Shown: positions 51,774-64,000, counted from the first letter of the stretch. The stretch: DNA of 64,000 nt from Miltoncostaea sp963762825 (GCA_963762825.1 CAVXLZ010000001.1:558001-622000); one strand, 5' to 3'. The notes: generated by a model from the sequence alone, not told the origin. A program made the numbers and translations.

Positions 51774-52112
51774 CCCTGGCAGCCGCGTCGCACGCGGACG
51801 CCAAGAATGCCAGGGACATCGTGATCCTCGACATGCGCGGCCTCGTCGACCTACACCGACTACATCGTCGTGTGCACCGGCCAGACGCCGCGCCAGACGA
51901 AGGCGATCGCCGACGAGGTCCGCCTGCAGATGAAGAACGAGCACGGCATGGTCGCCCGCAAGGTGGAGGGCGCCAAGGAGGGCGACTGGATCCTCATCGA
52001 CCTGCTCGACGTGGTCGTCCACGTCTTCACCCCCGAGGCCCGCGACTTCTACCGTCTCGACCGCCTCTGGCGCGACGCCCCCCGCGAGACCTACGTGGCA
52101 GAGGCCTCCTAG
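51722..52112 (+). CDS. rsfS: Ribosomal silencing factor; start uncertain, one-base frameshift near 51848
   Basis: RsfS blocks joining of ribosomal subunits in starvation. The first frame holds SLDLTLAAASHADAKNARDI and VILDMRGLV; the +1 frame continues YTDYIVVCTGQTPRQTKAIA and KEGDWILIDLLDVVVHVFTP to TAG 52110-52112. Deleting G51848 gives GLVTYTDYIVV. No ATG, GTG or TTG lies in frame at the right place. ATC 51722 sits seven bases after a -10 box and gives a 129-residue repaired protein. GGAGGAAA at 51729-51736 has no start codon at a normal distance. The usual gene order nadD-rsfS is kept. Confidence 0.85.
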
Positions 52113-52156
52113 GCCCACGGCGCGCGCGGTCGCTTTCTCCTTGCGCGAGGCTTCCC

Positions 52157-52162
52157 TATGAT
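52157..52162 (+). promoter_or_regulatory. -10 box TATGAT of tRNA-Ala
   Basis: TATGAT ends nine bases before the tRNA. TTTCTC at 52134-52139 is a weak -35 at 17 bases. Confidence 0.55.
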
Positions 52163-52171
52163 TCGCCCCAC

Positions 52172-52244
52172 GGGGGATTAGCTCAGCTGGGAGAGCGCTA
52201 CGCTGGCAGCGTAGAGGTCACCGGTTCGATCCCGGTATCCTCCA
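52172..52244 (+). tRNA. tRNA-Ala (anticodon GGC)
   Basis: The acceptor GGGGGAT pairs with ATCCTCC (one G-T pair), the D-arm is GCTC...GAGC, the anticodon loop CTGGCAG lies between CTACG and CGTAG, and the T-loop is TTCGATC. CCA is not encoded. Confidence 0.93.
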
Positions 52245-52795
52245 CTCTCGTCAACCCGAACCGACTAGGCGTCGGCTCCTTCGACAAGGCCCTCGGCCCT
52301 GTCCCCGACCAAGGTCCCTTGGACTCCATCAGCGAATCCGCGGCGCCGGTCCCTGGTGTCGGCTCGTCGGCGGCTGTCCCTCCGGTCGATCCTCGGCTCT
52401 CCTTGTAGCTCCTCCCAGAGACGCGGCCAGGTCGCTTGGGAGGGGAAGTCCTTCGCGCGCTCGGAGCGTTACGCCGGAGTTTTCTGGCGAACCCCCGGGG
52501 TTTGGGTTGCGTTTGTGGACTCACCCGAAAGTGGAACGATGTCGTGGGGTGAGGACCATCAGTGACGATTGCGGCGCATCTACACCGTGTGGAAACAAGC
52601 CCCTGAATCGACTCGTCCTGAGAGGAACTCCGAGACGGGGGGCGAAATCGATGTCCTGGCGCGGGGAGCCTGTCGACGGGTCGCATTGCTGGTCCCGCGG
52701 TATGGGTCTTGCAAGAAGTGTGTGGTGGGCTCGGGCGTTTGCGAAACCCGTGCTATCACTCGCCTACCACGCGTTAAACCGTAAGCGATAGAGCG
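52245..52795 (+). other. 551-base region of unusually low GC after tRNA-Ala
   Basis: Lines 52501-52620 are about 55-57 percent GC by hand count, far below the surrounding genes. Several short ORFs exist on both strands but none has the third-position GC bias of real genes here or any recognised motif. No rRNA, tmRNA or RNase P signature is seen. The lower GC and the following phage-like gene suggest acquired DNA. I find no second copy of the tRNA 3' end in the window. Confidence 0.5.
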
Positions 52796-53281
52796 ATGAC
52801 GGGGGCTGGGGTGTCCGAACCGAACGAGGCCGAGAACCGCCGTATCATCGCGGCGCGCCAGCGGCGCATGGCCATCCAGATGAGCCGTGCCGGGGAGTCG
52901 ATGGAGGCGATCGCCGCCCGCCTGGGGGTCACGCGCGGCGCGGCCCGCAAGATGGTGACCCGCGAGGCCAAGGAGTTCGCCGACCACACCCAGACCGACG
53001 ACCGGCGCATGGTCCACGTGGAGGCGCTGATGGAGCTGTGGCGGGTGCTCTACACCCCCGCCTGCGCCGGCGACCTCGCCAACGTCGACCGCTTCCTCAA
53101 GGTGGAGGAGCGCCTCTCACGGCTGCTGGCCCTCGACCTCGCGGATCTCTATGCCTCGGGGGCGGCCATCCGCCCCGACGGTGCCGTGCCCGGCCCGAAC
53201 GAGATCACCCCCTCGGCGATGGCCAACGGCACCCCCGAGCATGCCGAGCGCGTCGAGAGGTTCGCCCGCAGCACCTCGTAG
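52796..53281 (+). CDS. Phage-type helix-turn-helix protein (terminase-small-subunit-like)
   Basis: 161 residues from ATG 52796 (GTG 52811 is possible). Residues about 35-55 form an HTH (SMEAIAARLGVTRGAARKMV). The second half, LMELWRVLYTPACAGDLANV followed by DRFLKVEERLSRLLALD, resembles the DNA-packaging or HTH proteins of phages in which a helix AL.GD..A.D..LKI.ERRA.LLGLD follows the HTH. It stands alone; no other phage genes are present. It may be a remnant or a domesticated gene after integration at tRNA-Ala. Confidence 0.6.
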   Translation: MTGAGVSEPNEAENRRIIAARQRRMAIQMSRAGESMEAIAARLGVTRGAARKMVTREAKEFADHTQTDDRRMVHVEALMELWRVLYTPACAGDLANVDRFLKVEERLSRLLALDLADLYASGAAIRPDGAVPGPNEITPSAMANGTPEHAERVERFARSTS

Positions 53282-53294
53282 CGCGCCGCTACCG

Positions 53295-53723
53295 CTAGGA
53301 GCGGGTGCGGATGAAGGCCGTCAGCCCGTAAGAGGTGACCGGCACCATGCCCAGCTGGCGGTAGAAGCCCTCGGCGCCCCGCTCGGCCACGAGCACCTGG
53401 TGGTGGAAGGTGTCCATCGGGTAGTGCTCGAGGATCGACTCGGCCAGCGTGCGGCCGATGCCCTGGCGCTGGCGGTCGGGGCTCACGAGGATGTCGGCGA
53501 TGTAGACGGCGAAGGCCTCGTCCGACATCGCGCGGGCGAAGCCGACGACCCGATCCTCCTCCATCGCCACGACGGCGAAGGAGGAGCGCTCGATGGCGGT
53601 GCGAAGGCGGGCGGGATCGCCCGCGTGGGTCCAGTCGTGCGCCTGGTAGAGCCCGATGATGCCGAGGAAGTGCTCGGCGACGTCGGCCTCCCGGATCAGC
53701 ACGGGCGGGCGTGTGGTGGCCAT
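53295..53723 (-). CDS. GNAT-family N-acetyltransferase
   Basis: 142 residues. The acetyl-CoA site is in VYIADILVSPDRQRQGIGRTLAESIL (core QRQGIGRTL), with AERGAEGFYRQLGM at the C-terminal end. The substrate is unknown. ATG 53723 is divergent from leuS; TAGTCT a few bases upstream on the minus strand may be its -10 box. Confidence 0.85.
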   Translation of the reverse strand: MATTRPPVLIREADVAEHFLGIIGLYQAHDWTHAGDPARLRTAIERSSFAVVAMEEDRVVGFARAMSDEAFAVYIADILVSPDRQRQGIGRTLAESILEHYPMDTFHHQVLVAERGAEGFYRQLGMVPVTSYGLTAFIRTRS

Positions 53724-53744
53724 GAGGCAGACTAACCCGTATGC

Positions 53745-53750
53745 GATACT
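53745..53750 (+). promoter_or_regulatory. -10 box GATACT, leaderless promoter of leuS
   Basis: GATACT is followed by seven bases and ATG 53758, consistent with a transcript beginning at the leuS start codon. Confidence 0.5.
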
Positions 53751-53757
53751 CGCGCCG

Positions 53758-56290
<2,533 letters not shown>

Positions 56291-56326
56291 GCACATCCGG
56301 GTCGCCGGGCGTGCGTCCGGCGCGCC

Positions 56327-56332
56327 TAGCCT
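56327..56332 (+). promoter_or_regulatory. -10 box TAGCCT, leaderless promoter of comEA
   Basis: TAGCCT, seven bases, then ATG 56340. Confidence 0.55.
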
Positions 56333-56339
56333 GGGCTGC

Positions 56340-56939
56340 ATGGATCGACTGCTTCCCTGGCTGCGCCGCTCGGGTTGGGCCTACATCGCCGCGGCGGCCG
56401 TGCTGGCGCTGGCGGCCTGGCGACTCGCTCCGGCGGCAGGCGGGGGTGGAGGGCAGCCGTCGGCGGCGGTCTCCGGCACCGGAACCGGCACCGTCTCGGT
56501 CGAGTCGTCGCCCGGGCCGCGGGGCCTGGTGCATGTCGCCGGGGCCGTGCGCCGTCCCGGCGTGTATCCGATCGCACCCGGTGCGCGGGTGATCGCCGTG
56601 ATCCGGCGCGCCGGGGGCCCCACCCGCCGGGCCGACATGTCGGCGCTCAACCTCGCCGCGACCCTCCAGGACGGCCAGCAGGTACTCGTCCCCACGCGGA
56701 TGCCCGCCGGGGCCTCCGGTGGGACGGCCTCCGCCGGCTCCGGCGGGGGTCCGGTCAGCCTCTCATCGGCCGACGAGGCGGCCCTCGACGCCCTGGACGG
56801 AATAGGTCCGACGCTCGCCGGCCGCATCGTCGAGTGGCGCAGGGCTCATGGTGGCTTCGCATCGGTCGATCAGCTCCTCGAGGTGCCGGGTATCGGGCCG
56901 ACTCGACTCGAGGCGCTCCGGTCGCAGGTCGTGCCCTGA
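56340..56939 (+). CDS. comEA: Competence protein ComEA
   Basis: 199 residues: one N-terminal membrane anchor (GWAYIAAAAVLALAAWRL), a serine/glycine linker, a SLBB-type domain (VHVAGAVRRPGVYPIAPGAR), a second linker, and a C-terminal helix-hairpin-helix pair (LDALDGIGPTLAGRIVEWRR and LLEVPGIGPTRLEALRSQ). ComEA binds incoming double-stranded DNA outside the membrane. comEC lies 5 kb downstream, separated by ftsH and four envelope genes. Confidence 0.93.
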   Translation: MDRLLPWLRRSGWAYIAAAAVLALAAWRLAPAAGGGGGQPSAAVSGTGTGTVSVESSPGPRGLVHVAGAVRRPGVYPIAPGARVIAVIRRAGGPTRRADMSALNLAATLQDGQQVLVPTRMPAGASGGTASAGSGGGPVSLSSADEAALDALDGIGPTLAGRIVEWRRAHGGFASVDQLLEVPGIGPTRLEALRSQVVP

Positions 56940-57028
56940 GGTGGGCCGGGTCGCGGCTCGGTCGTCTATCCTGCGAAGGGCATCGGCGGACACGGTAGCC
57001 TCGGACGAGGCCCAGAGGGGGAGCAGGA

Positions 57029-58969
<1,941 letters not shown>

Positions 58970-59198
58970 CCGGCGGTGGTGGACCGACCGCCTCCTCCGG
59001 GAGCCGCGGTGGGGCTCTCCGTGGCCGGATGACTAACCGAATGGGGGAAGTCACCTCCGCCTGCGCCATCGTATAAAAGCGCAGAAACTATCGGCGGAGG
59101 GTCGGTGATCCCGAATCGAGGGGCGGCGAAGTTCGCGTACGCGGACCCGCGCTCGTCCGGTTCCGATGCCCGGACCGAGGCGATCCGAGGGGGCGTGC
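58970..59198 (+). other. Intergenic region with a possible promoter
   Basis: Little is seen beyond a short GAGCC/GGCTC inverted repeat after ftsH and an AT-rich GTATAAAAG at 59071-59079 that may be a -10 element for the ferritin-like pair. The latter part could be translated from an upstream ATG at 59166. Confidence 0.35.
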
Positions 59199-59834
59199 GT
59201 GGAGCAGGCGAGCGTGTCGGTGCGTGTCAACGAGCCGGGGTCCGGGCTGTCGCGGGCGCAGCTTCTGCGTCGCGGAGGGACCGCAGGCGCGCTGATCTGC
59301 GTGGGAGGCGTCTCGATCGCCGGGCTCGTGTCCGGTGCGAGGTCGGCCGGGGGAGAGGGCAATGACGAGGACATCCTGCGTTTTGCACTGCAACTCGAGC
59401 ACCTCCAGGCCGCCTTCTACGGCCAGGCGGCGACCGCGACCGGGCTCGACGACGACGTGCGCGCATTCGCATCGGCGGCCGCCGGCCACGAGCAGGAGCA
59501 CATCGCCGTGTTGAGCGCCCTGCTCGGCGATGCGGCCGAGGGGCCGCCGACCTTCGACTTCGGAGAGGCCACCACGAATCAGCCTGCGTTCCTGCGGGCG
59601 GCCGTGGTGCTCGAGGATCTCGGCGTGGACGCCTACAACGGGCAGGCGGCCAATCTCAGCACCACCGCCCTCGTGCAGACGGCTCGGATCGTCTCGGTGG
59701 ACGCGCGACACGCGGCGTGGGTGCGTTCGCTGGCGGGCGACGTACCGGCGCCCGAGCCGGTGAACCCGGGCCGTCGGTCGAAGGCCGTGATGGCCGACGT
59801 CGACCGCCTCGGATTCATCCAGGGAATCGGGTAG
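59199..59834 (+). CDS. Exported ferritin-like protein 1
   Basis: About 211 residues from GTG 59199 (GAGGGGG upstream); ATG 59166 is in frame. A Tat-like signal is visible (RAQLLRRGGTAGALICVGGV). The mature part is a four-helix ferritin-like fold (PF13668 type): Glu in LRFALQLEHLQAAFY, ExxH in AGHEQEHIAV, Glu in VLEDLGVDAYNG, and DARHAAW where the last motif normally has ExxH. The Asp-for-Glu change may weaken one iron ligand. Function of the family is unknown; oxidase or metal-storage roles have been proposed. First of a tandem pair. Confidence 0.8.
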   Translation: MEQASVSVRVNEPGSGLSRAQLLRRGGTAGALICVGGVSIAGLVSGARSAGGEGNDEDILRFALQLEHLQAAFYGQAATATGLDDDVRAFASAAAGHEQEHIAVLSALLGDAAEGPPTFDFGEATTNQPAFLRAAVVLEDLGVDAYNGQAANLSTTALVQTARIVSVDARHAAWVRSLAGDVPAPEPVNPGRRSKAVMADVDRLGFIQGIG

Positions 59835-59836
59835 AG

Positions 59837-60541
59837 ATGCCGACGACCGACCCATCCGGCCAGAGCGCGATTCCTCCCGTGGCCGCCGAGCTCTCGCTGT
59901 TGGATCCGACCGGCGCCATCGCCGAGACGGCCGAACGCGCCCGATCGGTCACCAGACGGACGCTTATCGCGGGCGGAGTCGCCCTCGGCGCCACCCTCCT
60001 CGCGGCGCCCGGAGGGCTCGCCAAGAACGGCGATACCGCGGTGCTGAACTTCGCCCTCACGCTCGAGTACTTCCAGGCGGCCTTCTACTCGGAAGCGGAG
60101 CGGCGCGGCGCCCTCTCCGGGCAGAACGCGCAGGCCGCGAAGCTGATCGGCTCGGTCGAGCGGGCGCACGTCAAGGCCCTCAAGGGCCTGCTCGGCCGTG
60201 ATGCCGTGGCGCGGCCCTTCTTCGACTTCCAGGGCACCACCGAGGACGACGCCGCCTTCGTCAAGACCGCGGTCGGTTTCGAGGACTTCTCCGCCGCGGC
60301 GTATCAGGGCGCGCTCGGCCTGCTCAACCAGCCGCAGGTGATCTCCGGGGCGGCATCGATCCACACGGTCGAGGCGCGCCACGCCGCCTGGCTCCGCTTC
60401 CTGCAGGGGGCCTCGCCCGCCGCCCGCGGCCTCGACGACCCGATCGACCACGGCGAGGCGATGCGCCTGGTGGCGTCCACCGGGTTCGTGAAGGCCAGGC
60501 CGCGAATGGAGAGCCACTCCGCCCCCGCGTTCGCGGGCTGA
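59837..60541 (+). CDS. Exported ferritin-like protein 2
   Basis: 234 residues from ATG 59837, two bases after the first paralogue. The signal VTRRTLIAGGVALGATLLAA has a twin-arginine pair. Ligand positions are complete: Glu in LTLEYFQAAFYSEAE, ExxH in VERAHVKAL, Glu in GFEDFSAAAYQG, and ExxH in VEARHAAWLRF. It resembles its neighbour along the whole fold, so the pair arose by duplication and may form a heteromer. The L,D-transpeptidase gene follows after four bases. Confidence 0.82.
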   Translation: MPTTDPSGQSAIPPVAAELSLLDPTGAIAETAERARSVTRRTLIAGGVALGATLLAAPGGLAKNGDTAVLNFALTLEYFQAAFYSEAERRGALSGQNAQAAKLIGSVERAHVKALKGLLGRDAVARPFFDFQGTTEDDAAFVKTAVGFEDFSAAAYQGALGLLNQPQVISGAASIHTVEARHAAWLRFLQGASPAARGLDDPIDHGEAMRLVASTGFVKARPRMESHSAPAFAG

Positions 60542-60545
60542 GCCC

Positions 60546-61517
60546 ATGTCGAGGCGGCGCCGCGGGCGCAGGATCCTGTTCTGGACCCTCTTGGGCGGGG
60601 CGTTCTTCCTGCTCTGGCGGTTGTCGCGCACCTCGGCTCCCCGCATGGAGGAACCGGCCGCCCCGGCTCCGCCGCCGCCGGAGCCGGTGGCTGCCCGCGT
60701 CGTCGGTCCCCTCGCGTCGCCGCGCAGGGCGCCCGTGGGCGCGCGACCCGTCGTGGTGTTCGCCGTGGCCCTGGCGATGCTCGTCATGGGCGTGGCGGCG
60801 GCGCTCGGGGTGCACCAGGGCGTCGGCCCGTCCGCCTCGCGCACCGTGGCGGATCTCCCCGAACCGGTCGCGGGCAGCCTCGGGGTGGGCGAGCCGATGG
60901 CCCTCGGCTCGGCGGTCGTCTGGGCCCCCGTGCGCCACACCACCCAGGTCACCTCGGGCCCGAGCCGGTCCGCGCGGATCGTCGCCCGCCTCCCCGCGCG
61001 CACCCCGGAGGGCACCCCGAACCTCGTGTTGGTGACCGACGCGGTCGCCGCCGAGGACGGCGGCGGGCTCTGGGTGCGCGTGAACATGGCCGGGCGCTCG
61101 GGAACCACCTCGGGGTGGGTCCAACGCGACACCCTGGGCGGCTACACGGCGGTGGAGGCGCGGCTCACCGTGGATCTCTCTCGCCGCACGCTCACGTTGG
61201 CGCGCCGCGGACGCGAGGTGTTCCGGGCGCCGGTCGGTGTGGGCAAGCCCGGCGCGCCGACGCCGACCGGCGAGTTCTTCATCCGCAACAAGCTCAGCCG
61301 CTACCGCAGCGCCTTCTATGGCCCGCTGGCCTTCGGGACGAGCGCCCGCTCGTCGCTCACGGACTGGCCGGCTGGGGGATTCGTCGGCATCCATGGCACC
61401 AACCGGCCCGGCCGGATACCCGGGGCGGTGTCGCACGGATGCATACGTCTGCGCAACGAGGATCTCCTTCGCCTGGCCCGGCTGCTCCCGGTGGGAACGC
61501 CCGTGACGATCCGATGA
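60546..61517 (+). CDS. L,D-transpeptidase (YkuD) with SH3-like domain
   Basis: 323 residues. A basic N-terminus is followed by two hydrophobic segments (about residues 9-24 and 60-82), a proline-rich stretch, an SH3-like domain (VTSGPSRSARIVARLP, GLWVRVNMAGRSGTTSGWV) and the YkuD domain with GIHGTN and SHGCIRLRNEDLL, holding the catalytic His and Cys. It makes 3-3 cross-links in peptidoglycan or attaches proteins to it. It may be co-transcribed with the ferritin-like pair; its stop overlaps the next gene. Confidence 0.92.
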   Translation: MSRRRRGRRILFWTLLGGAFFLLWRLSRTSAPRMEEPAAPAPPPPEPVAARVVGPLASPRRAPVGARPVVVFAVALAMLVMGVAAALGVHQGVGPSASRTVADLPEPVAGSLGVGEPMALGSAVVWAPVRHTTQVTSGPSRSARIVARLPARTPEGTPNLVLVTDAVAAEDGGGLWVRVNMAGRSGTTSGWVQRDTLGGYTAVEARLTVDLSRRTLTLARRGREVFRAPVGVGKPGAPTPTGEFFIRNKLSRYRSAFYGPLAFGTSARSSLTDWPAGGFVGIHGTNRPGRIPGAVSHGCIRLRNEDLLRLARLLPVGTPVTIR

Positions 61518-62041
61518 GGGGGCACCGCTCCGTGGCGGCACTGGCCGTTGCCGTCGTGATGCTGTTCCCCGCCGGGATCTGCGTCGGGCAGGAAGCCGTC
61601 GGTCCGGGCAGTCTCTGGGACCGGTTCCCCGTGACCGTGGTGACGACACCCGCTCCGTCGGTCGCGGCGCCATCTCCCACGCCGGCGCCGGCCACGCCGG
61701 AGCCGCCCGCTGCGCCGGCCGACCCCGGCGGAGGCCCGAACGGCGAGATGATCGCACTCGTGCTGGGTGGGGGGCTCCTCGCACTGCTCGCGATGGCGGC
61801 GGTGCCGGCGTTGGCGCGCCGCCGCGAAGCCGATGGGATCCCTCGCTTCGAGGTCACCGCCGCCCGTACCCAGCACGCCGCATCGCGTGGTCGGGCGAAG
61901 GCGCGGCGCCAGCTGCGTGGTGGTGTTCCCGGGGCGCTGCAGGCCCTCGTGCGCCGCCACGCGGTCGAGATCGTGGTGGCCTGCATCGGGGTGGCGATCG
62001 GGCTCGTGATGATGGCCGGGGTGCTCGCGATCCTCGGATAG
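61514..62041 (+). CDS. Membrane protein of unknown function
   Basis: 175 residues. It has a signal peptide or first helix (AALAVAVVMLFPAGICVGQE), a proline/alanine-rich external linker, a helix (MIALVLGGGLLALLAMAAVP), a basic cytoplasmic loop, and a C-terminal helix (VVACIGVAIGLVMMAGVLAI). The ATG overlaps the L,D-transpeptidase stop (ATGA), so the two are translationally coupled. No family is recognised; a partner of the wall enzyme is plausible. Confidence 0.7.
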   Translation: MRGHRSVAALAVAVVMLFPAGICVGQEAVGPGSLWDRFPVTVVTTPAPSVAAPSPTPAPATPEPPAAPADPGGGPNGEMIALVLGGGLLALLAMAAVPALARRREADGIPRFEVTAARTQHAASRGRAKARRQLRGGVPGALQALVRRHAVEIVVACIGVAIGLVMMAGVLAILG

Positions 62042-62110
62042 CCACGCGCTGCGGCCGCGGGGTGGTCGCGAATCGTGATCGCCGGCGCACTCGCGCGCGC
62101 CGGGCCGTCC

Positions 62111-62116
62111 TACGGT
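62111..62116 (+). promoter_or_regulatory. -10 box TACGGT upstream of comEC
   Basis: TACGGT is six bases before GTG 62123, close to the leaderless spacing seen for other genes. Confidence 0.4.
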
Positions 62117-62122
62117 CCGGAG

Positions 62123-64000
62123 GTGGACGCGGCACGACCCAGCGATTGGCAGCGCGCCCCCGTTGCGCTGCGATCGGCGCCCCACCTCCTGCTCGCCCTC
62201 TTCTGCGCCGGGCTCGCGCTCGCGCTGGCGGTGTCGCCACCGCAGCCGGCGACAACCCTCGTCTGTCTCGGCGCGGCGACCGGTGCCGGGCTCGCGGCGG
62301 GTCTGCGCCGACCGGCGGTGTGCCTCGGGTTGCTCTGCGCCGTGGCCATCCTCGTGGGGGGAGTGTGGGGAAGTGCACGGATCGTCGCGACCGAGCCCGC
62401 GTCGCTCGATCTCCCGACCCTGGTCCAGGGCAGGGTGACGCTCGACGCCCCGATGGTCCCCGCCACCCACGGTGGCTGGCGCGGACGCACCGTGGTCGAG
62501 AGCCTCGCTGCGCGGGATGGCCCCGCGATCCCGCCGGGAACGCGGCTGATCCTGGATCTCGCCGGATCCGGCCCACCGCCGGCGGTGGGTACCCACCTGT
62601 CCGTCAACGGGCGCCTGCGACCGGCGTACGGGCCCGATTCGCCGTCGTGGTGGCGGTCGTGGCTCGCCCGCCAGGGCATCGCGGCGCGCCTGCGACCCCG
62701 CACGGTGAGAGCCGACGGGAGGCGGGGCGGGCTGCTCGGCCTCCGCGATCGGTGGAGGGAGTGGGCCGGGGCTCATGCCGGCGCCGGCGTGGGCGGCGAT
62801 CGCGGTGCCATCGTGCGCGGGATGGCCCTGGGAGGGGGAGCCGGGCTCTCCCAGGGGGCCGCGGCCGATTTCCGCGACGCCGGCCTCTGGCACCTGTTGG
62901 CGGTCTCCGGGCAGAACGTCGCCGTCGTGGCGTTGGCGACCATGGCGCTCCTCGGCGCTCTGGGTGTCAGGCGCCGCATGGCGGTGGTCGGCGCGGGTCT
63001 TCTGATGGTGACCTACTGCCTGGCCTGTGACGGCGGCGCCTCGGTGGCGCGCGCCGGAATCGTGGGCGGTCTGGGGCTGCTGGCCGAGGTGCGCTCCAGC
63101 GCGCGCGAGCGGTGGTACCTGCTGCTGGTGGGCCTGGCCGTCCTGCTGGCCCACCAGCCGCGGGCGCTCGGAGACCCCGGCCTACAGCTCTCGTTCGCCG
63201 CCGTGGCGGGCCTCTTCGTGCTGGCGCCCCCGCTCGGCGGATGGCTCCGGGGCTGGATCCCGGCGCGCGTCGCCGACCTCGCCGGCCTCGCCGCCGCCGC
63301 GAGCCTCGCGACCGCACCGGTGGTCGTGTGGCATTTCGGGCGGCTGTCGCTGGTCGGCCTCGTCCTCAACGTGGTGGCCGTTCCTCTCGCCGCCCCCATC
63401 GTGGTGCTCGCGCTCGCCGGGCTCGGCGCCGGGGCGCTGCTGCCGGCGGCCGGCGTCGCTCTCGCCGGGCTTGCCGGTGTGGGTGCCCAGGTGCTCCTGC
63501 TCGCCGCGCGGGCGGCCGCCACGGTGCCGGGCGCGGCGGTCAACCTGCCCGCGGCGACCGCCCCCCTCCTGCTCGTGGCGGCGCTCATGCCGTCCGCCAT
63601 CTGGCGACTCACGCAACCCGGCGTCTCGCTCGAGCGGGCGCGCGGGCTTCCCTGGAGAGCGCTCTGCGCACTCGCGGCGACCGTCGTCGCGGGAGCGTGG
63701 GCGTTCGGCCGCCCCTCGGAGCCGCCGCGCTGGCCGGCTGCGCCCGCTCTGACCGTCCTCGACATCGGTCAGGGAGACGCGATCCTGCTGCGCAGCCCGG
63801 AGGGCGCGGCCGCGGTCGTGGACGCCGGGCCGCCGGGATCGCCCGCTCCGGTGGTGGCGGCGCTCCGGCGCGCGGGCGTGCGGCGCCTCGACGCGGTGGT
63901 GATGACCCACGACTCGCTCGATCACATCGGCGGGGTGATCGACATCCTCGAGCGCTTTCCCGTGGGCGCCGTGCTGCACCCGCCCGATCCGGTCAACGGC
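62123..64000 (+). CDS. comEC: DNA internalisation protein ComEC/Rec2 (truncated by window end)
   Basis: 626 codons are visible and the frame is open at the window end. Order: N-terminal helices, an OB-like domain (LVQGRVTLDAPMVPATHG), the competence domain with LWHLLAVSGQNVAVVALA and a multi-helix channel, then the metallo-beta-lactamase domain with TVLDIGQGDAILLRSPEG and MTHDSLDHIGG (the HxxxDH zinc motif). ComEC forms the pore for single-stranded DNA entry, and its nuclease-like domain may degrade one strand. GTG 62123 fits the -10 box; GTG 62075 is in frame. It works with ComEA at 56.3 kb. Confidence 0.95.
   Translation, partial: MDAARPSDWQRAPVALRSAPHLLLALFCAGLALALAVSPPQPATTLVCLGAATGAGLAAGLRRPAVCLGLLCAVAILVGGVWGSARIVATEPASLDLPTLVQGRVTLDAPMVPATHGGWRGRTVVESLAARDGPAIPPGTRLILDLAGSGPPPAVGTHLSVNGRLRPAYGPDSPSWWRSWLARQGIAARLRPRTVRADGRRGGLLGLRDRWREWAGAHAGAGVGGDRGAIVRGMALGGGAGLSQGAAADFRDAGLWHLLAVSGQNVAVVALATMALLGALGVRRRMAVVGAGLLMVTYCLACDGGASVARAGIVGGLGLLAEVRSSARERWYLLLVGLAVLLAHQPRALGDPGLQLSFAAVAGLFVLAPPLGGWLRGWIPARVADLAGLAAAASLATAPVVVWHFGRLSLVGLVLNVVAVPLAAPIVVLALAGLGAGALLPAAGVALAGLAGVGAQVLLLAARAAATVPGAAVNLPAATAPLLLVAALMPSAIWRLTQPGVSLERARGLPWRALCALAATVVAGAWAFGRPSEPPRWPAAPALTVLDIGQGDAILLRSPEGAAAVVDAGPPGSPAPVVAALRRAGVRRLDAVVMTHDSLDHIGGVIDILERFPVGAVLHPPDPVNG

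Noticed and set aside
52245..52795. RNase P RNA, tmRNA or 6S RNA in the low-GC gap
   Set aside because: None of the conserved core sequences of these RNAs could be found by eye. A covariance search would be decisive.

Overview
The window is a gene-dense, very GC-rich stretch of actinobacterial chromosome. Strong C/G bias at third codon positions, many GTG starts, 1-4 bp gene overlaps and several leaderless-looking promoters all fit that reading. The gene set (mreBCD-PBP2-RodA-RNase G cluster, KimA-like permeases with CeoB/CeoC proteins, a class F sortase, Tat-exported ferritin-like proteins) fits the Thermoleophilia branch (Solirubrobacterales/Gaiellales-like) best. That placement is an inference, since there is no rRNA here.

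Layout. 1-5.3 kb: end of a nitroreductase-like gene, a diacylglycerol-kinase-family lipid kinase, tRNA-Arg, small genes, an OsmC protein and an MFS transporter. 5.5-8.3 kb: a secreted repeat protein ending in its own class F sortase domain. 8.6-14.8 kb: a geranylgeranyl-reductase-family flavoprotein, then two APC permeases with C-terminal universal-stress domains, a tiny membrane protein between them, and two TrkA-type regulators; this looks like a potassium-uptake module. 14.9-20.9 kb: a biotin operon (bioB-bioA-bioF-bioD, a di-iron ferritin-like gene, birA). 20.9-27.3 kb: a metallothionein, acyl-CoA dehydrogenase, zinc alcohol dehydrogenase, OsmC, a DUF11 surface protein, a hotdog thioesterase and a DUF1707 protein. 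27.3-36.8 kb: tRNA-His, tRNA-Leu, tig-clpP-clpX-valS-folC, a membrane protein, ndk, maf. 37-45.4 kb: mreB-mreC-mreD-mrdA-rodA, a DUF697 protein, rng. 45.4-52.2 kb: a peptide-type solute-binding protein, then rplU-rpmA-obg-proB-proA-nadD-rsfS and tRNA-Ala. 52.2-53.3 kb: a lower-GC stretch and a phage-like HTH gene. 53.3-64 kb: GNAT, leuS, comEA, ftsH, two ferritin-like proteins, an L,D-transpeptidase, a membrane protein and most of comEC.

The most striking signal is about decoding or sequence integrity. Six housekeeping or transporter genes (APC permease 2, clpX, mrdA, nadD, rsfS, leuS) each carry one extra base and continue perfectly in the next frame. In all six, deleting a single G that follows a codon ending in C restores a family-like sequence. 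In addition bioF carries a roughly 44-bp palindromic insertion, a DUF1707 gene has a shift in the opposite sense, and the MFS gene has an in-frame TGA eight codons after its likely start. Separately, mreB, a DUF697 gene, rng and ftsH appear to start at ATC or CTG behind good Shine-Dalgarno sequences. The single-base shifts may well be sequencing or assembly errors. The bioF insertion looks like real sequence.
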